A stretch of 64,000 nucleotides of DNA. It comes from Lithospermum erythrorhizon (Eukaryota; Streptophyta; Magnoliopsida; Boraginales; Boraginaceae). Position numbers and translations under genes: made by a program. Each line of letters opens with the position of its first letter. Positions within the stretch are counted from its first letter, which is position 1. The stretch lies in the NCBI GenBank assembly GCA_019722365.1, contig JADFUC010001357.1:248001-312000 (forward strand). The letters are read 5' to 3'. Of this stretch, positions 36,574-49,150 are shown in pieces. The notes below the pieces were generated by a model. That model was not told where the DNA came from, made no database searches, and saw nothing but the letters and a program-made list of their open reading frames with translations.

Positions 36574-37480
36574 TTTATATTGTTAACAGTTATATTATGC
36601 TTAGCATTCGAACTATTTTATGGTAATGTCCTCCATGGCCTCACATGCATCTCATACAATAGACCAAGCAAATATATCACCCCGCCTGCTGGTATAAGCT
36701 GCTAAATAAATAAAATGACTAAAGTCAAATTTTGAGATATAATGTCTACGTGGAGAAATATTTGCCTCGTTTGTAAGTCAATTATTAGGACGACCTTGAT
36801 GAATCCACAAACTCCATCAAAGTAACCATTTATTAATAAGCTAATTTTCGATACTGAAATAAAGTTTTAATTTAATTCCAAATAATAATTATACTAGTAC
36901 AAACGTCAGGAAAACATAGAAAAATCTTCAACTTTTGACAGACTAAAACCTGCGCAGTCCAATAACAAATGTTTACACAATTACAATGTGTTCCGATCTC
37001 ACCAAGTCTATCGAATATCTACAACATTAAAATAAACATCCAAAGGAATATGACCATTTCAAGTCAATATATGATGAACTAATGACTTTTGCATTTATCA
37101 CTCCTCAATAATGGAGTTATAATGGTTCTACTCCATGCATTATCGCCTCCCAATCAATGAAGTCTCTTGTTGGTGTACAGGACCAATTCAGCCAGCGTTT
37201 GATCTAGTTTCCGTAGGAATATTGATGCCATTTTAAAAAGTGGAAAATCGTTACATTAATGACCCATTAAAATTATTGTCATGTAAATTTACGGAAAACT
37301 TAATTGTTAAATGTACTTCAATTAATCATAAAATTAAATCATTCCTTTAATCAATTAATGTCATTTTGAGTCATGGCTCTCATTTGTGTCTTGTCAATGC
37401 CCTTCAATAATTTTCTTCAATAAAGACCATTTATTTGCGATACTTCTACAAGTTTCAACAAATACATGCAACCTTTCATT
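36574..37480. other. AT-rich spacer between Copia fragments
   Basis: No coding potential or clear repeat was recognised in this stretch. Confidence 0.4.
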
Positions 37481-37800
37481 TCCATTAGAAATAATGAGTT
37501 GTGTATTATGTTGTGTATATAGTTTTGGGCTAGCGTATATTTAGCCCATAGTTTGTTATATTGTAATATTATATAATTTTTGAGATATCAATAATATCAA
37601 TTGAGAATTTCTAATTTTACATGGGATCAGAGCCAATAAGGCTAGGACAAAACCTCTAATCTTTTTTCTCCATAATTTCGACCCCGCCTTGTGTATCTTT
37701 TGTTGAGTTGTTGAGCTATTTTTCGGGCTGGCACATTCTTGTGGGCGGTCGGCCCTGCGTCGTCGCTTTGCGGGGGGCGATCCCCGCTGGCAACCCGATT
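37480..37800 (+). mobile_element. Copia LTR end with primer-binding site and leader
   Basis: The stretch ends TTCTAATTTTACA and is followed directly by TGGGATCAGAGCC (from about 37622), one mismatch from the standard initiator-tRNA-Met primer-binding site. This marks an LTR 3' end and the start of an internal region. The leader after it is soon replaced by the Tork-like LTR, so only a 5' fragment remains. It differs from the element to its right. Confidence 0.55.
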
Positions 37801-38234
37801 GGGGTTGCAATTTTTTGGTTGCTCTTTATAAACTGATATTTTGGAGTGCGGTAATGGAGGAGCCGATCGTGCACGTTGGGTGATATTTTTGAGGCGGGTC
37901 TTATTTCGTTTGAGACGTAGAGGTTTAGTTGGGTTATAACTTTTCATATATAGAGCATGCATGAACATATGCAAAATAATCATCTAATAATTATTGAGAG
38001 AATATTATTGAATGCATCATCGATAATATTGAGAGGCTTTGTGATTGAGAATCTTGTCTTTATAAGTATTCTTTCGATTGAGTGTTAAACACGGTAGGTG
38101 ATTGTAACAATCTTCGGATATGGTTTTGAGGGGAACTTGTAAAAATCGTGTGTTATTTATTTTTCGCGTTTATACATGCGTTATTATTGTTTCTTTAGAT
38201 TTGGTGATTAAATTAGGCCTTAAATCACATCAAT

Positions 38235-38246
38235 TGGTATCAGAGC
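38235..38246 (+). other. Primer-binding site, initiator tRNA-Met
   Basis: TGGTATCAGAGC, the sequence complementary to the 3' end of initiator methionine tRNA, lies directly after the left Copia LTR. It primes minus-strand DNA synthesis in this class. Confidence 0.9.
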
Positions 38247-38619
38247 TAGTGTTCTTGATTTAAATCTGAGATTCAATGTCGAAGAACGAAGGAGTGATGA
38301 CATATGCTTGTCCAGAAACGTGGTTGCTAATGTTGCTAAAGAGACTATGGCAAAGGGCCTGATGAAGGCGTTGTCAAGTTTGTATGAGAAGTCGTCGGCT
38401 AACAACAACGTACGTTTAATGAAGCAGTTGTTTCACTTGAGGATAATAGAGAGAATACTCCATGTTAGACACGCTTAATGACTTATTAGTTTGATAAATC
38501 AATTATACCTCTCTTTTCGGTGAATTTTGATGATGATTCTGAGAAACTTAGCGATATTATTGACATGCTTTAAAATAGTTGAGAATCGATGGGGCTATAG
38601 TTAGTAACTTCGGTAGGTA

Positions 38620-41600
38620 ATGATAAGTTGGAGATTAAAAGGTTCGAGCAGAAGTTTGAAGAAATACATAAAGCGATATATGAGAGAAGAGGTTAAATTG
38701 AATGTAGAAAGAGGTAGGAACTGTGATATGGGTAATAGCAAGAATAAATGGAGGTCAAAGTCGAGAGGTAGGAGTAAGTCGAAATTTGGAGGACGTACTC
38801 TGGAGTGCTGGGGTTGTGGCAAAACGGGTCACATGAGGAAGCACTGCAAGGCTTCTGGAGGTCGGGACAACAACATAAGTGACGTCAATGTTGTTGATGA
38901 CTACGCAGATGCACTACTCTTTCGGATGATTGGCTCTAATAGTTCGAATCCTCGGTGCAATTAAATCGTTTTATATTACACTGTCGGATAATGTTCGAAT
39001 TATATAGCGGGAGATTGTGGGATGGTTAAATGCTGGCGTGGGTGAACCATTGAATATTATAGGTATGAGAGATGTAAATTTGAAGTTGTCGAAATGGTTA
39101 CACTTTTGAAATTGATAAAGTGAGACATGTACCAAAGCTAGTGAAAGAGCTTGATTTACGTTGGTCAATTTGGATGAAGATGGCTATCGAACAACGTTCG
39201 ATGATAACGGTGGAAAGTGGAAAATGGGTAGATTGTACCCTTCTTGGAAGTTACCGAGGATGACTGGCATTGAAGGTTTGAGAAGACGAGGTGTAGCACG
39301 ATTGTTTGCCGTGTGGGCGAAAGGTATGAAATTACTTGTCTCAAATCATTTGTCACGTGTGTTAAAATCGTTGATCATTATATACGTGAGAGTTGTGTTA
39401 CAGGTAAGCGAGAAAAAGTCAGTTTTGTTAAATGGGGTTAAACTGAAAGTAAATTAGGCTAGAGTTAGTTCACGAGATGTTTGGGGACTTTCTTGGGTTC
39501 TTTGTGGGAGGTTAGATTTATATTATCTAACCTTTATTGATGATCTGACTAGAATGGTTTGGGTTTATTTCATGAAACATAAATCACGAAGTGTATGTGT
39601 CTTTAAACTGAAGTTATGGTTTAGAGCGAAGTGGGTTGAAAGAAAGTGTTTGAGATACGATAATGGGGTAGTATATTGATAGTGATTTGAAACAACAATT
39701 GCTAAGAATGAGATATAATATAAGAAGACTATTCCGGGAACACCCCAACAGAACGGAATAGCCGAAAGAATGAACAGAAAGCTAAATGAACGTGCTCGGA
39801 GTATGAGGTTACATTCTAGTTTACCTCAGATGTTCTGGGTTGATGCAATCAATATTACAACCTTAGCGATTAGCAGGGATACCGATCCCACTAGACTTTC
39901 AAAATTCTGAAGAAATGTGGGGTTCAAAGAGGTAAACTTATCTTTGAAAGTATTTGGTTGTTTAGCTTATGTTCATGTAGATGCAAATGCTAGAAGTAAA
40001 CTTGATGCAAAATCTAACATTTGCTATTTTATTGGTTATGGTGATGTTGAGATGGGATATCGATTCTATGACTTGAAGAATCGAAGGATCATACGTAGTA
40101 AGGATGTGGTCTTTAATGAAGAGGTGTTATACAAAGATAGACAGAAGGTGTTGGAGGAAAAGTGGAAAGAAGAAAGTCACTGACTACAAAATCGAGGAAG
40201 TCGCGGGACAAGGCGTATGAGCTGGGTTTTTCAATGGCATATCTTAGATCATTGCCCACATGAAATAGCAGAAGATCCTTTTTGTCGGCGTACCGCCTAC
40301 GGAGGAGGCTGAAATGGTGATAGGAGGAGGAGACAACTGAGGTTGAAGAAAATACTTCTGATGCTAATCAAGAGGAAGAAACACCGAGATAGAAGATCGG
40401 AAAACAAGCAGGACGACTGGAGATATTCTTCCTCTACTAACCTTTTATTGTTAATTGACAAAGGCGAGCCTATTAGTTATGATGAAGCAGTACAATATGG
40501 TGATTCAATTAAGTGGGAGTTGGCGATGAAAGAGATAAGGAACCAGTGATGGCTAATATGACGTGGGAGTTGGTTAAACCGGCAATTAGCCATAAGAGAA
40601 TATTAGACATATAGATTACATCGAATTAAGGAAAAACGAAGATGGAAGTAAATAGTGCAAGGCTCACATTAGTTTGTCAAGGGATTTCGATAGAAAGGAA
40701 GATATTGACTGCTTGAAATAATACCGCCCGTAGTCAAACTAGTGACAGTGGAAGCATTACGGGATTGGTAGCAAGGGATAATCTGCATCTTCAGCAGATG
40801 GATGTGAAAACTGCATTTTTACATGGTGATCTAGATGAAGAAATATTCATGAAGCAACCTCAAGGTTTTGAGGTTAAAGGAAAAGAGAATTTGGTCTGCA
40901 AACTTCGGAAGAGCTTGTATGGCTTGAAGCAAGCTCCAAGGCAGTGGAATATTACCTTTGATAATTTTATGAAGAGGTTGAAGTTTGTCGGTTAATGAAA
41001 TTTGTCCTTCTTTATTACATGAGGAGGTTCGAAAAGACAATCATTCTACTCTTTTATGTGAGATGATATGTTGATTAAAGTTAATTTCGCGGAAGATTAA
41101 CATGTGAAAAGTTATCAGTGGAATTTGTGATGAAGGACCTAGGTGAAGCGAAGAAAATTATGGGGATGAGAATAATCGAGGAGATCGGGTTTTACTGCAG
41201 AGATTATTATGAAAGAATACCTGAAGAAGGTGATCAAGTCGGTTCAACATGTTGGATGCAAAACCAGTTAGTACCCCGATAGCTGCTCATTTTCAATTAT
41301 CTATCAATAGCTCACTTTGAGGCGAGGATGAATTAGTGTATATGGATAAGGTCTTTATAACTTACCAACGATGGAGTAGTCTTATGTATGCAATGGTGTG
41401 TACTAGACCTGATATTGCACATGCAATGGGAGTTGTAAGTAGATATATGTCTAACTTGGAAGAATATTGGGAAGTTGTGAAGTGAATTTTAAGATACTGA
41501 ATGGTAGTCTTTGAAAAGGCTGTTTAGAAAATGCGAGTTAGGGGTTGATAGGATAGATGCGATAATGGTGGTGATGTTGATAGTAGAAAATCTATTAGTG

Positions 41601-41978
41601 GATATATATTCACGTTTGGAGGTACTGCGATTAGCGGGAGATCTAAGTTGCAACCTATAGTAGCATTATCTAGTTGTGAAGTTGAGTATGTTGCTATGGC
41701 TGAAATTGTGAAGGAGATGATATGGTTGCAAACTTTTCAGAAGGAGCTGAATCTTGAGCATGGAAGTAATACGTTGTACTGTGATAGTCAGAGTTCTATT
41801 TATCTGGCGAAAAATCATGTGTTTAAATGCTAGGATGAGCATGAGAGTACCATTTCATACGTTCGGTGTTGGAGAGGGTGGAGTTCTAAAGTTTGAGAAG
41901 ATTTCAGGAGATCGGAATCCAGCGGATATGTTTACGAAGGTGGTGAACAAGGAGAAACTGATGTTGTGTTCAACTTGA
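38620..41978 (+). pseudogene. Copia gag-pol relic
   Basis: Domains in order: gag zinc knuckle ECWGCGKTGHMRKHC (about 38803-38850); integrase pieces near 39500-39900, including TPQQNGIAERMNRKLNERAR; KVFGCLAYVHVDAN and YRFYDLKNRRIIRSKDVVF (39950-40110), which resemble Tork/Tnt1-type proteins; RT pieces DVKTAFLHGDLDEEIFM and KSLYGLKQAPRQW (40800-40950); RNase H with ALSSCEVEYVAMAE, DSQSSIYLAKN and NPADMFTK (41660-41940). Stops and frameshifts separate these blocks throughout, so no polyprotein could be made. Confidence 0.88.
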
Positions 41979-42653
41979 TTAACCTGGCCCGAATAATTTG
42001 AAGGGGATGCTGTAGAATGGGGCTTGAAGATGGTGATTTGAAAAATATCTTCAAGTGAGAGATTATTAGTGGAGAAGGCTATTTTTGAATTTATTCTTGT
42101 GGAAACTGATAAATTTGCATTGGCACTTTCTGAGGGAGCTATCATGGCAATAGATTAATTTTGCAATTTTAGTTGCTACTAGAAATGATCGACCTGGAGT
42201 CGGTTGTTGGAGGAGCCGATCGTGCGGAAATTTGGGGTGATATTTTTTAGGCGATGTTCAGCTCGTTCGAGATGTAGAAGGTTCCTAGTTAGGTTATAAC
42301 TTTTCTATATATAGAGGTGCCTTGTCTATGAGTTTTGTATCACAAAAATAATCATCCTAAACAATTCTTGAGAGAATATTATTGAATCATCATCAATAAT
42401 ATTGTGAGGCTTTGTGATTGAGAATACTGTGCTATAAAGTATTACTCAATTGAGTGTTTAGCTTGTTAGGTGATTGTAACAATCTTCCGGATTTGGTTTT
42501 AGTGGATTTCTACCGCGAGGAGCAGACGTACCACTTGGCATTGAGGGAACACGTATAAAATCGTGTGTTATTTATTTTTTGCATTGCCATAGTTATTATT
42601 GTATGCTATGATTTGGTGATTAAATTAGGTCTTAAATTACATCACATACATCA

Positions 42654-43400
42654 TGTCCGACGAAACCAACCCCACCCTAAAATCTTTCTTGACTTGACTC
42701 TTTCGGTAGGAAGCGGTGGTGCTCGCATGGAGACAGTCGAGGACCCCTACGCGCTGACCCCCTACAGCTACTATGCTCCAAAATTGATCATAACTTTCCG
42801 TTTCACTTGAGTTCTAATGATAACCCAGGCAATATCATTGAATGCATTGCTTTTTACTTGGCCATAGTTATGATGATTCCGAATCTCTTAAGTTTGTCGC
42901 TTATTGCATGAAGAAAGTTTGGATTTATTGATGGTGCGTGGAACTGCTCCTTTGCAGGAGCTTTGGTTGCTGATTGGCAATGTGTTCAAGCCATGCCTGT
43001 CCAATGGATTTTAAATACTATCGATTCGTCACTGAAGAAGACGATACCCTATTTTGAGGAGGCTCGTTCGTTGTGGGCTATTTTGCGATGTCGTTTTTGA
43101 TGTTGTAGTGGGGCCAGCATAGTAAAATTTCAAGTACTTTGGCGAATCTGGCAGTCCCCCGCGTGTCGATTGGAGATTAGTTTGGTAAGCTGCAACCTCT
43201 CTAGGATGAACTGGCTATGTATGATCCGATTCCTTCTTGTTGTTGTGGTTTCTACATATGTGATTTGGGTGAAAAGTTTTAGAGGAAAGCTTGACAATGA
43301 TCTAAAGATTTTAAATTGGGATTTATGGAGAGAAATTTGGTGCTTTAGTTCTTAGTTGCTTTCTCGGATCCTCCTCCCACTTCTAGTTCTATCATCCACT
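42654..43400 (+). pseudogene. Copia gag relic of a different element
   Basis: A start-like ATGTCCGACGAAACC is followed by shifted pieces that read like plant Copia gag: SNDNPGNII, PMDFKYYRFV (from the usual W-I-LNTI region), FGKLQPL and DELAMYDPIPSCCCGFYICD. This order is typical of the UBN2-type gag. It begins ten bases after the end of the Tork-like right LTR. No zinc knuckle or pol follows. Confidence 0.55.
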
Positions 43401-46079
43401 TTATTCATATTTTCTCTTGAACTTCAAGTTTCATATTTATTCATTTTGAGGATCGACTAATATAGGGATATTTCAATTCAAGATAGTCTATTTTTTCGAA
43501 TTGTATACTATTCTCCCCACCGATGTTGAAAACATTGATATATTAATGAAAATTACGTGACAAATTAATTTCCATTTGGTTTTCGGTATATAGATGTACA
43601 TTACCTTAAGGGTATAATAATTATTTAACAAAAATCATCATTTGTGCATAGTACTCGAATATATGATGCAAGCATAACTGGAGGGTAAAATATGTGGTTT
43701 CTAACCAAACCAACTATATCGGGAGTTTTATAAAGCGAACAAGTGTTACTACATAGTGGCAAATTTCCTAATAATTAATTGGGGTATTTATTGATCAGCG
43801 GGAGTTTACATTATGAACCTCATATAAATTCTTCAAACCTAATAGTTTATTGGCTCTTGATAGGTCTCAATTAAATATTCAATTATTCTTCGCATGTAAC
43901 TTAAGGAATGGTCTAACGGGTTATGCCAAATAATAAAATTTGGCGTAATTCTCAAACTTCGGTTTGACAAAGTGTATTTTGATATCTAACCCATGTTTTG
44001 TTACTTAGGATAACAATATATTAACTCTTACAGAGCCTTGATTGATTTTGCTACACTTTTTGACAAATATTAGCTGCTAGAGCCTTGATTTTTGTCTCGA
44101 TACGGTAGATAATTTGACATATGTTTTAAAGCGTTTAGATTCCTTTCAGACTTAGAATAATATGGTGCATCTTGAATACATATTTTTTGAGGCACCGATC
44201 TGTTATCTCTTCGAGCATTCGATTAGAATTTTTAATCTGAATAATTGCTTAATGACACTCGCTTCTTGTGTTTATTAGATAAGAGAAACATTTCTTATAT
44301 TTTAGAATGTTATGAGTTGTTACACACTATACATAGAACATATTTCTAATATCCATGTTGTTTTGTGACAAATCTATTGAAAATTGAAAATCATACACAC
44401 GGTAAGTTCCCGAAAGATAGGTGTGCCCTGAGGGTAGCAATGCAAATCTTTCCTTAGCGAGAACTAGCCTAGACATGTATAATCCTGGCATTACCAACTA
44501 TGTTATAAATTCATTGTTCCTTCAAGTGATATGTTGGCTCATCAGGCATTCAAGTAAATGCACACTACTGTGTGTGATAACATTTTCTTCCACTTGTTAT
44601 CAAGTAATAATTTTTCTCGATCGACTTGACATATGAGTTGAATTATACTAATATATAAAAACAAAAGTTGGACAAACATAAATAATATATACCACTTTAA
44701 GGGTATAATTATTTGCTTCAAGGATAACTACTTAGGGGTATATATTATTGTATATTAACATGTAATGGTATTGTTATGTCTTTCAAGAGTCAAATAATGT
44801 TGGTATATTCCGCCCATTTTTCTTCTTTGTCTTTGAAGACTAACAATACTATACAATTAAAACTTGAAATTGTACATCAGTGCGCATGCACCAAGACTCG
44901 ATCTTGAACTCGAAGTAGATACATATTTAAATCAGCATAGTTTAATGCCTACGCACTCGTTCAATTTCATTAGATTGCAGTACTTACGAACCTAGAAGAA
45001 AGCGATAAGGTAGTAATCAAATTGAGAAAATCCATCCATGTAATTGAATATGTATTCTTTTATATAATATGAATCTTGAGTTCATAGTGAATTCATATGA
45101 TTTCATATTATTGTCAAAATAATGGGGACATTGAGATAAATTCTTGAAATATTCAAAAGCCCTTGGTATATATGTTTGTCATAGTAAGATGCACTTGATA
45201 TATAACTAATGATTTTGAATTAATAAGTCTTCGAGATTTAAGTATTAAATGATTGTCTTCTAGACTGGAAATAAATTTAATATTTGTCATATCATAGATC
45301 AAATAATATGTGAATCAAATACTTGAAATAAAAAACTATACTCCGTTATATTAACAAATAAATTCACAATTTATAAACACATTTACGAAAATACTAATAA
45401 TGGAAACATACACCAATCTAATTAAGCGAGGAAGCATACCGTATTTTTATAAAAGACTATTGAACCCAATAATAATAAAACAAGTTACATCGTATAGAAT
45501 TGTTTAAACCCCGTATGTTTAATAATGGGTTTGTTAAATTAGAACCTTTCTTGCATGAAAAATTCGTTTATCTTGGTAAAATCTTTAATTTGCCTTTAAT
45601 TTAATTTGAGAAGGAGCGATTAACTTAGAAATATGATATAACCTTGCTAGGTGTATAATATTTTTACTCTTTGAAGCTCAGCCCGAGTCACTAATGAACC
45701 ATCGTCGCCCAATACTTGTATTTTATGTATTCATTCTACTAATTTCATGAAAAATAAAACTTAGTTAAAAGGTGTAGTATTACCTCAGTTGGAGAGCATT
45801 ATCGTGCTACTAACGTGTTATGAATATAACTAAGAACAATGTAAATACACAGAGAGAATAATAAACAAGGAGAATGATATCTTTTTATTAACTTTGGTGA
45901 TGTTATCTGATCTGTCCCTGATGAGTCTTTTTGTTATAGGTTTCGATATATATCACGTAAGGTAATTACTTGGTAAATAAGTAATTTGGTAGCGAAGTCA
46001 CTAACCAAGCACCATGTCGATTCATACTCCTTTATTGACGGACAAAACATCCATAATATTTTCATAACAGTATATATAT

Positions 46080-46340
46080 ATATAATAATCAACATTTATA
46101 TCATTGTTGATCATAAAAAATATTGCTTCTAGTCAATTTTTGAAAAACTTAGCTTCTAATATATATAATGATGTTACAAAATTTGAAAAACTTAGCTTCT
46201 AGTCAATTTTTTATTTTATTTTATTTTATGATGAGTTAGATAATTATAATTATAATAATCAACATTTATATATTTTCCACTATAAAAATGATACTATGGA
46301 GTATTATTTAAATCATTGTTGATCATAAAAAATAAATGAA
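46080..46340. repeat. Interleaved local duplications
   Basis: Three words recur in the same order: ATAATAATCAACATTTATA, ATCATTGTTGATCATAAAAA and TTTGAAAAACTTAGCTTCT, each twice, within 260 bases. This suggests two rounds of local duplication. Confidence 0.6.
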
Positions 46341-47635
46341 TATATTAAATAATTGAGTCAAATAAAAAGCGTTGACACTACAAGTTGAGATAATAAAGTA
46401 TAAGTACATTATTGTAAGATAATAATATGTCAGTGACGATTTTAGAGTAATAAGTCTCAACTAAATACGAGTACAAATAAAACTTGTATGTATTAGTATG
46501 TTAATATAAGTGATCACGAAATATAATTCTTATGATGAAATTTCAAGATCGAATCTTTGTAGTGATAAAGATCGATTTTTTTTATAGAAAAAAACAACAT
46601 AATTACGGCCCTAGCCCAATGGCGCCCCTGATGGCGGCAGAACACAAAAATATTAGTATATTACCATGGTGACGCATGTCTTGATGAATTTTGTTTTTTT
46701 ACAAATATAAAAAAATTGTTCCTTTTTTAAGATCTAATTGTTCTCGCTAGGCAAAACGTGTGAAAGTCTTTCCATATAAATTCTTCACTTTTGCTATTTT
46801 TAATCTCCATTGTGAAAGTTAAGAGATAATTATTGATTTGGTATCGAAATAATTGGATCGAGATTATTAACACAGTGCCAGTATAAAGTTGTTAAAATGA
46901 TCGCGAGAGTACTACAAAGTAGTTGCAAATTGGTCTCGAAATGCTTGAAAGTTGCCAGGTGGTGCGGCGTTTTTCGCTTTAGCGTTTAAACTTGGGTTCT
47001 ACGCCAATTTGAGGGATCGATTTGCAATTTTGTGGTAATTTTTATTTTACAACTTTTATATTTTTTGGGACAAAAAAATAACATCGTCCACTTTAAAGCT
47101 CATCAACAATTATCTCTCAAAGATAGTATCCATTTTTCTTCATTATTTGAAATACCGTGTATTGTAGTCCCAACTAACAACTTTCCATATACATCAAAGT
47201 ATTTAAATTCAAACATAAACGATCAATGTCTATAACTGCATACATCAATGCATGTACTCAAATTTGACCAAAATAATCGTAACAATCTTTGTAGGTAGGA
47301 GGTAGTACTACTATAAGTCTATAACTAGTTGAAAAACTGTTAATCTAGTGTGTGATTGGTCAACTATCAACTGTATGTGTCATTGATGTAGTCAGACGAA
47401 TAAACACATCATACATATAAAATATAAATATTTATGGTTTAAATATTTAAACTGAGATAATAAATAAAGTAATTAATTATTTAAGTAAATTTATAAATTA
47501 TACCTTTGATTTATATTATAATTCATTTTGTTTATAGTTATATGATTAATTACAATTTTTTAATAATAGATTTAAATATTTTATTACCATATTATTCTTC
47601 ATTTTCAAAGTTTAATAAAGAATGCCCTTAGCCTT

Positions 47636-47735
47636 AAGTTATTTTATTTATTATTAGAAATTATCACTTTTCTCTTTTAACAAAATAATGCACCTTATTT
47701 TATTTTATTTATTATTAAAAAACATCACTTCTCAA
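47636..47735. repeat. Tandem duplication, about 60 bases
   Basis: The block TTATTTTATTTATTATTA followed by AAA..ATCACTT is present twice with small differences. Confidence 0.55.
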
Positions 47736-49150
47736 TTGATTAGTAGTATAAATTATTCACAATTCTACTATTTAATTTTATTTTATAAATTCATTTTAAC
47801 ATATTTTAATTGATGATTGTCTCAATTATTTGCACAAAAATGAATTACCTTATTATGAAATTCTCTCAATTTTAGCCATGCAAAATAGCCAAAAAGGCCA
47901 CACATTAGATGTCCTTGTTCGAATGTGAAATATTTCAAATGAATTACATTAAAAATCAAGAGAATAAGAATGACATACCTCTTTTAAAAGTATATCTCGT
48001 GCAATAAATTTTGTAATAAAAAATTAAATCTCAATAGTATATATGTGATTAATATTACTTGAAATGGAAACTTTTAAAATTTTGACATAAATAACAGTTT
48101 TAATATAAAAGGTCACTAAGGGGGTGTTTGTTAAACTCATTAAAACACTTAAAAACTTAATTAATTGACAACTTAATTTATTAGGCTTTGTTAATGGTAT
48201 TTTAAGTCTTTAATAAATTAAGAAATCTTTATCAAATACTTAACAAAAAGATAAGTTAAAATTCCTAACTTATTTTACCTCTTAATCAAATAATCTACTT
48301 GGGTCTCCTCTTTGCAAATTTTAATCCTAAAAGAAACAACCTGTACCGTTTCGCTTACGTTCTTCTTCTCGATTTATCACGAGGTTAATTTTATCCTTTT
48401 CTATTCAATTTATAATGCTTGGATATGTTATTTTCAATTTTAATTGTTTATATTTTATTGATATGTTATATTGTTAATATGAAACAATTTATTTTTTATC
48501 TGATTGTTTTGTTAATTCTTTATATTGTTAATATGAAGAGTCAATAATTCTTTGTATTTTCAATTTAATTCTTTGTAATTTAATTATTTTGTCGTTGTTT
48601 TGTTAATTCTTTGAAGTTAATTAGGATAATTGACTAAGAATCGTATTCGTTTTTTAACAAGCGAGGATGTCTAGATTATATTTTCGAATGAAGACAAGTA
48701 GTTATTTTCTTATTAATTGAAAGAATTTGTGGCTATTATCAATTTTTTCGGTATGTATCTTATAAATGATTTATTAAATTCTTATATTTTTTATAAATTT
48801 TAAATATTTGTGTGATATTTAAATTTGTTTATATTTTAATATTTATTTAATCAAATTATTATATTTATACTACCCCCTATTCTGATCTAATTAATAAGAT
48901 TTATTATTTAATTATTTATTATAGTATTATTTATTTAATATATAATTCATATATAAGTAAATAATTGGGTAGAAACAAAATTCTCAACTTGACTCAATTA
49001 AGTCTTTTTCTTTGACATTATCAAAACACCTAAATATTTTTGATATTAAATTAATTGATTCGGTAATTCAAATTCGGTAATTCAATTTTAGGACTTAGGT
49101 TTTTAGTTTTTTAGATTTAACTGGCTTTAAATTAATTCAAATGAAAACAA

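Larger units (their letters stand above)
37800..42644 (+). mobile_element. Ty1/Copia retrotransposon, Tork-like, degenerate
   Basis: A plus-strand LTR element. The left LTR (about 37800-38232) is truncated at its 5' side. The right LTR (42011-42644) is complete, starting TGTAGAATGGGG and ending ACATCA. The LTRs share GGAGGAGCCGATCGTGC, a TATATATAGAG promoter motif and ATCGTGTGTTATTTATTTTT. A primer-binding site TGGTATCAGAGC sits at 38235-38246, two bases after the left LTR, and a polypurine tract (GAAGGGGATGC) precedes the right one. Pol domains run integrase, RT, RNase H, which is the Copia order. Confidence 0.88.
43400..49150. other. AT-rich spacer without recognised genes
   Basis: No supported coding sequence over about 5.7 kb. 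Local duplications are listed separately. A start resembling hAT-type ends (GGGGGTGTTTGTTA) occurs near 48120 without a convincing partner. Confidence 0.45.

Noticed and set aside
38235..38246. tRNA-Met-like sequence as an RNA gene
   Set aside because: It is only the retroelement primer-binding site and has no tRNA around it.
48118..49035. hAT-like element starting GGGGGTGTTTGTTA
   Set aside because: The possible partner end near 49020 (CAAAACACCTA) is weak and no 8-base target duplication was seen.
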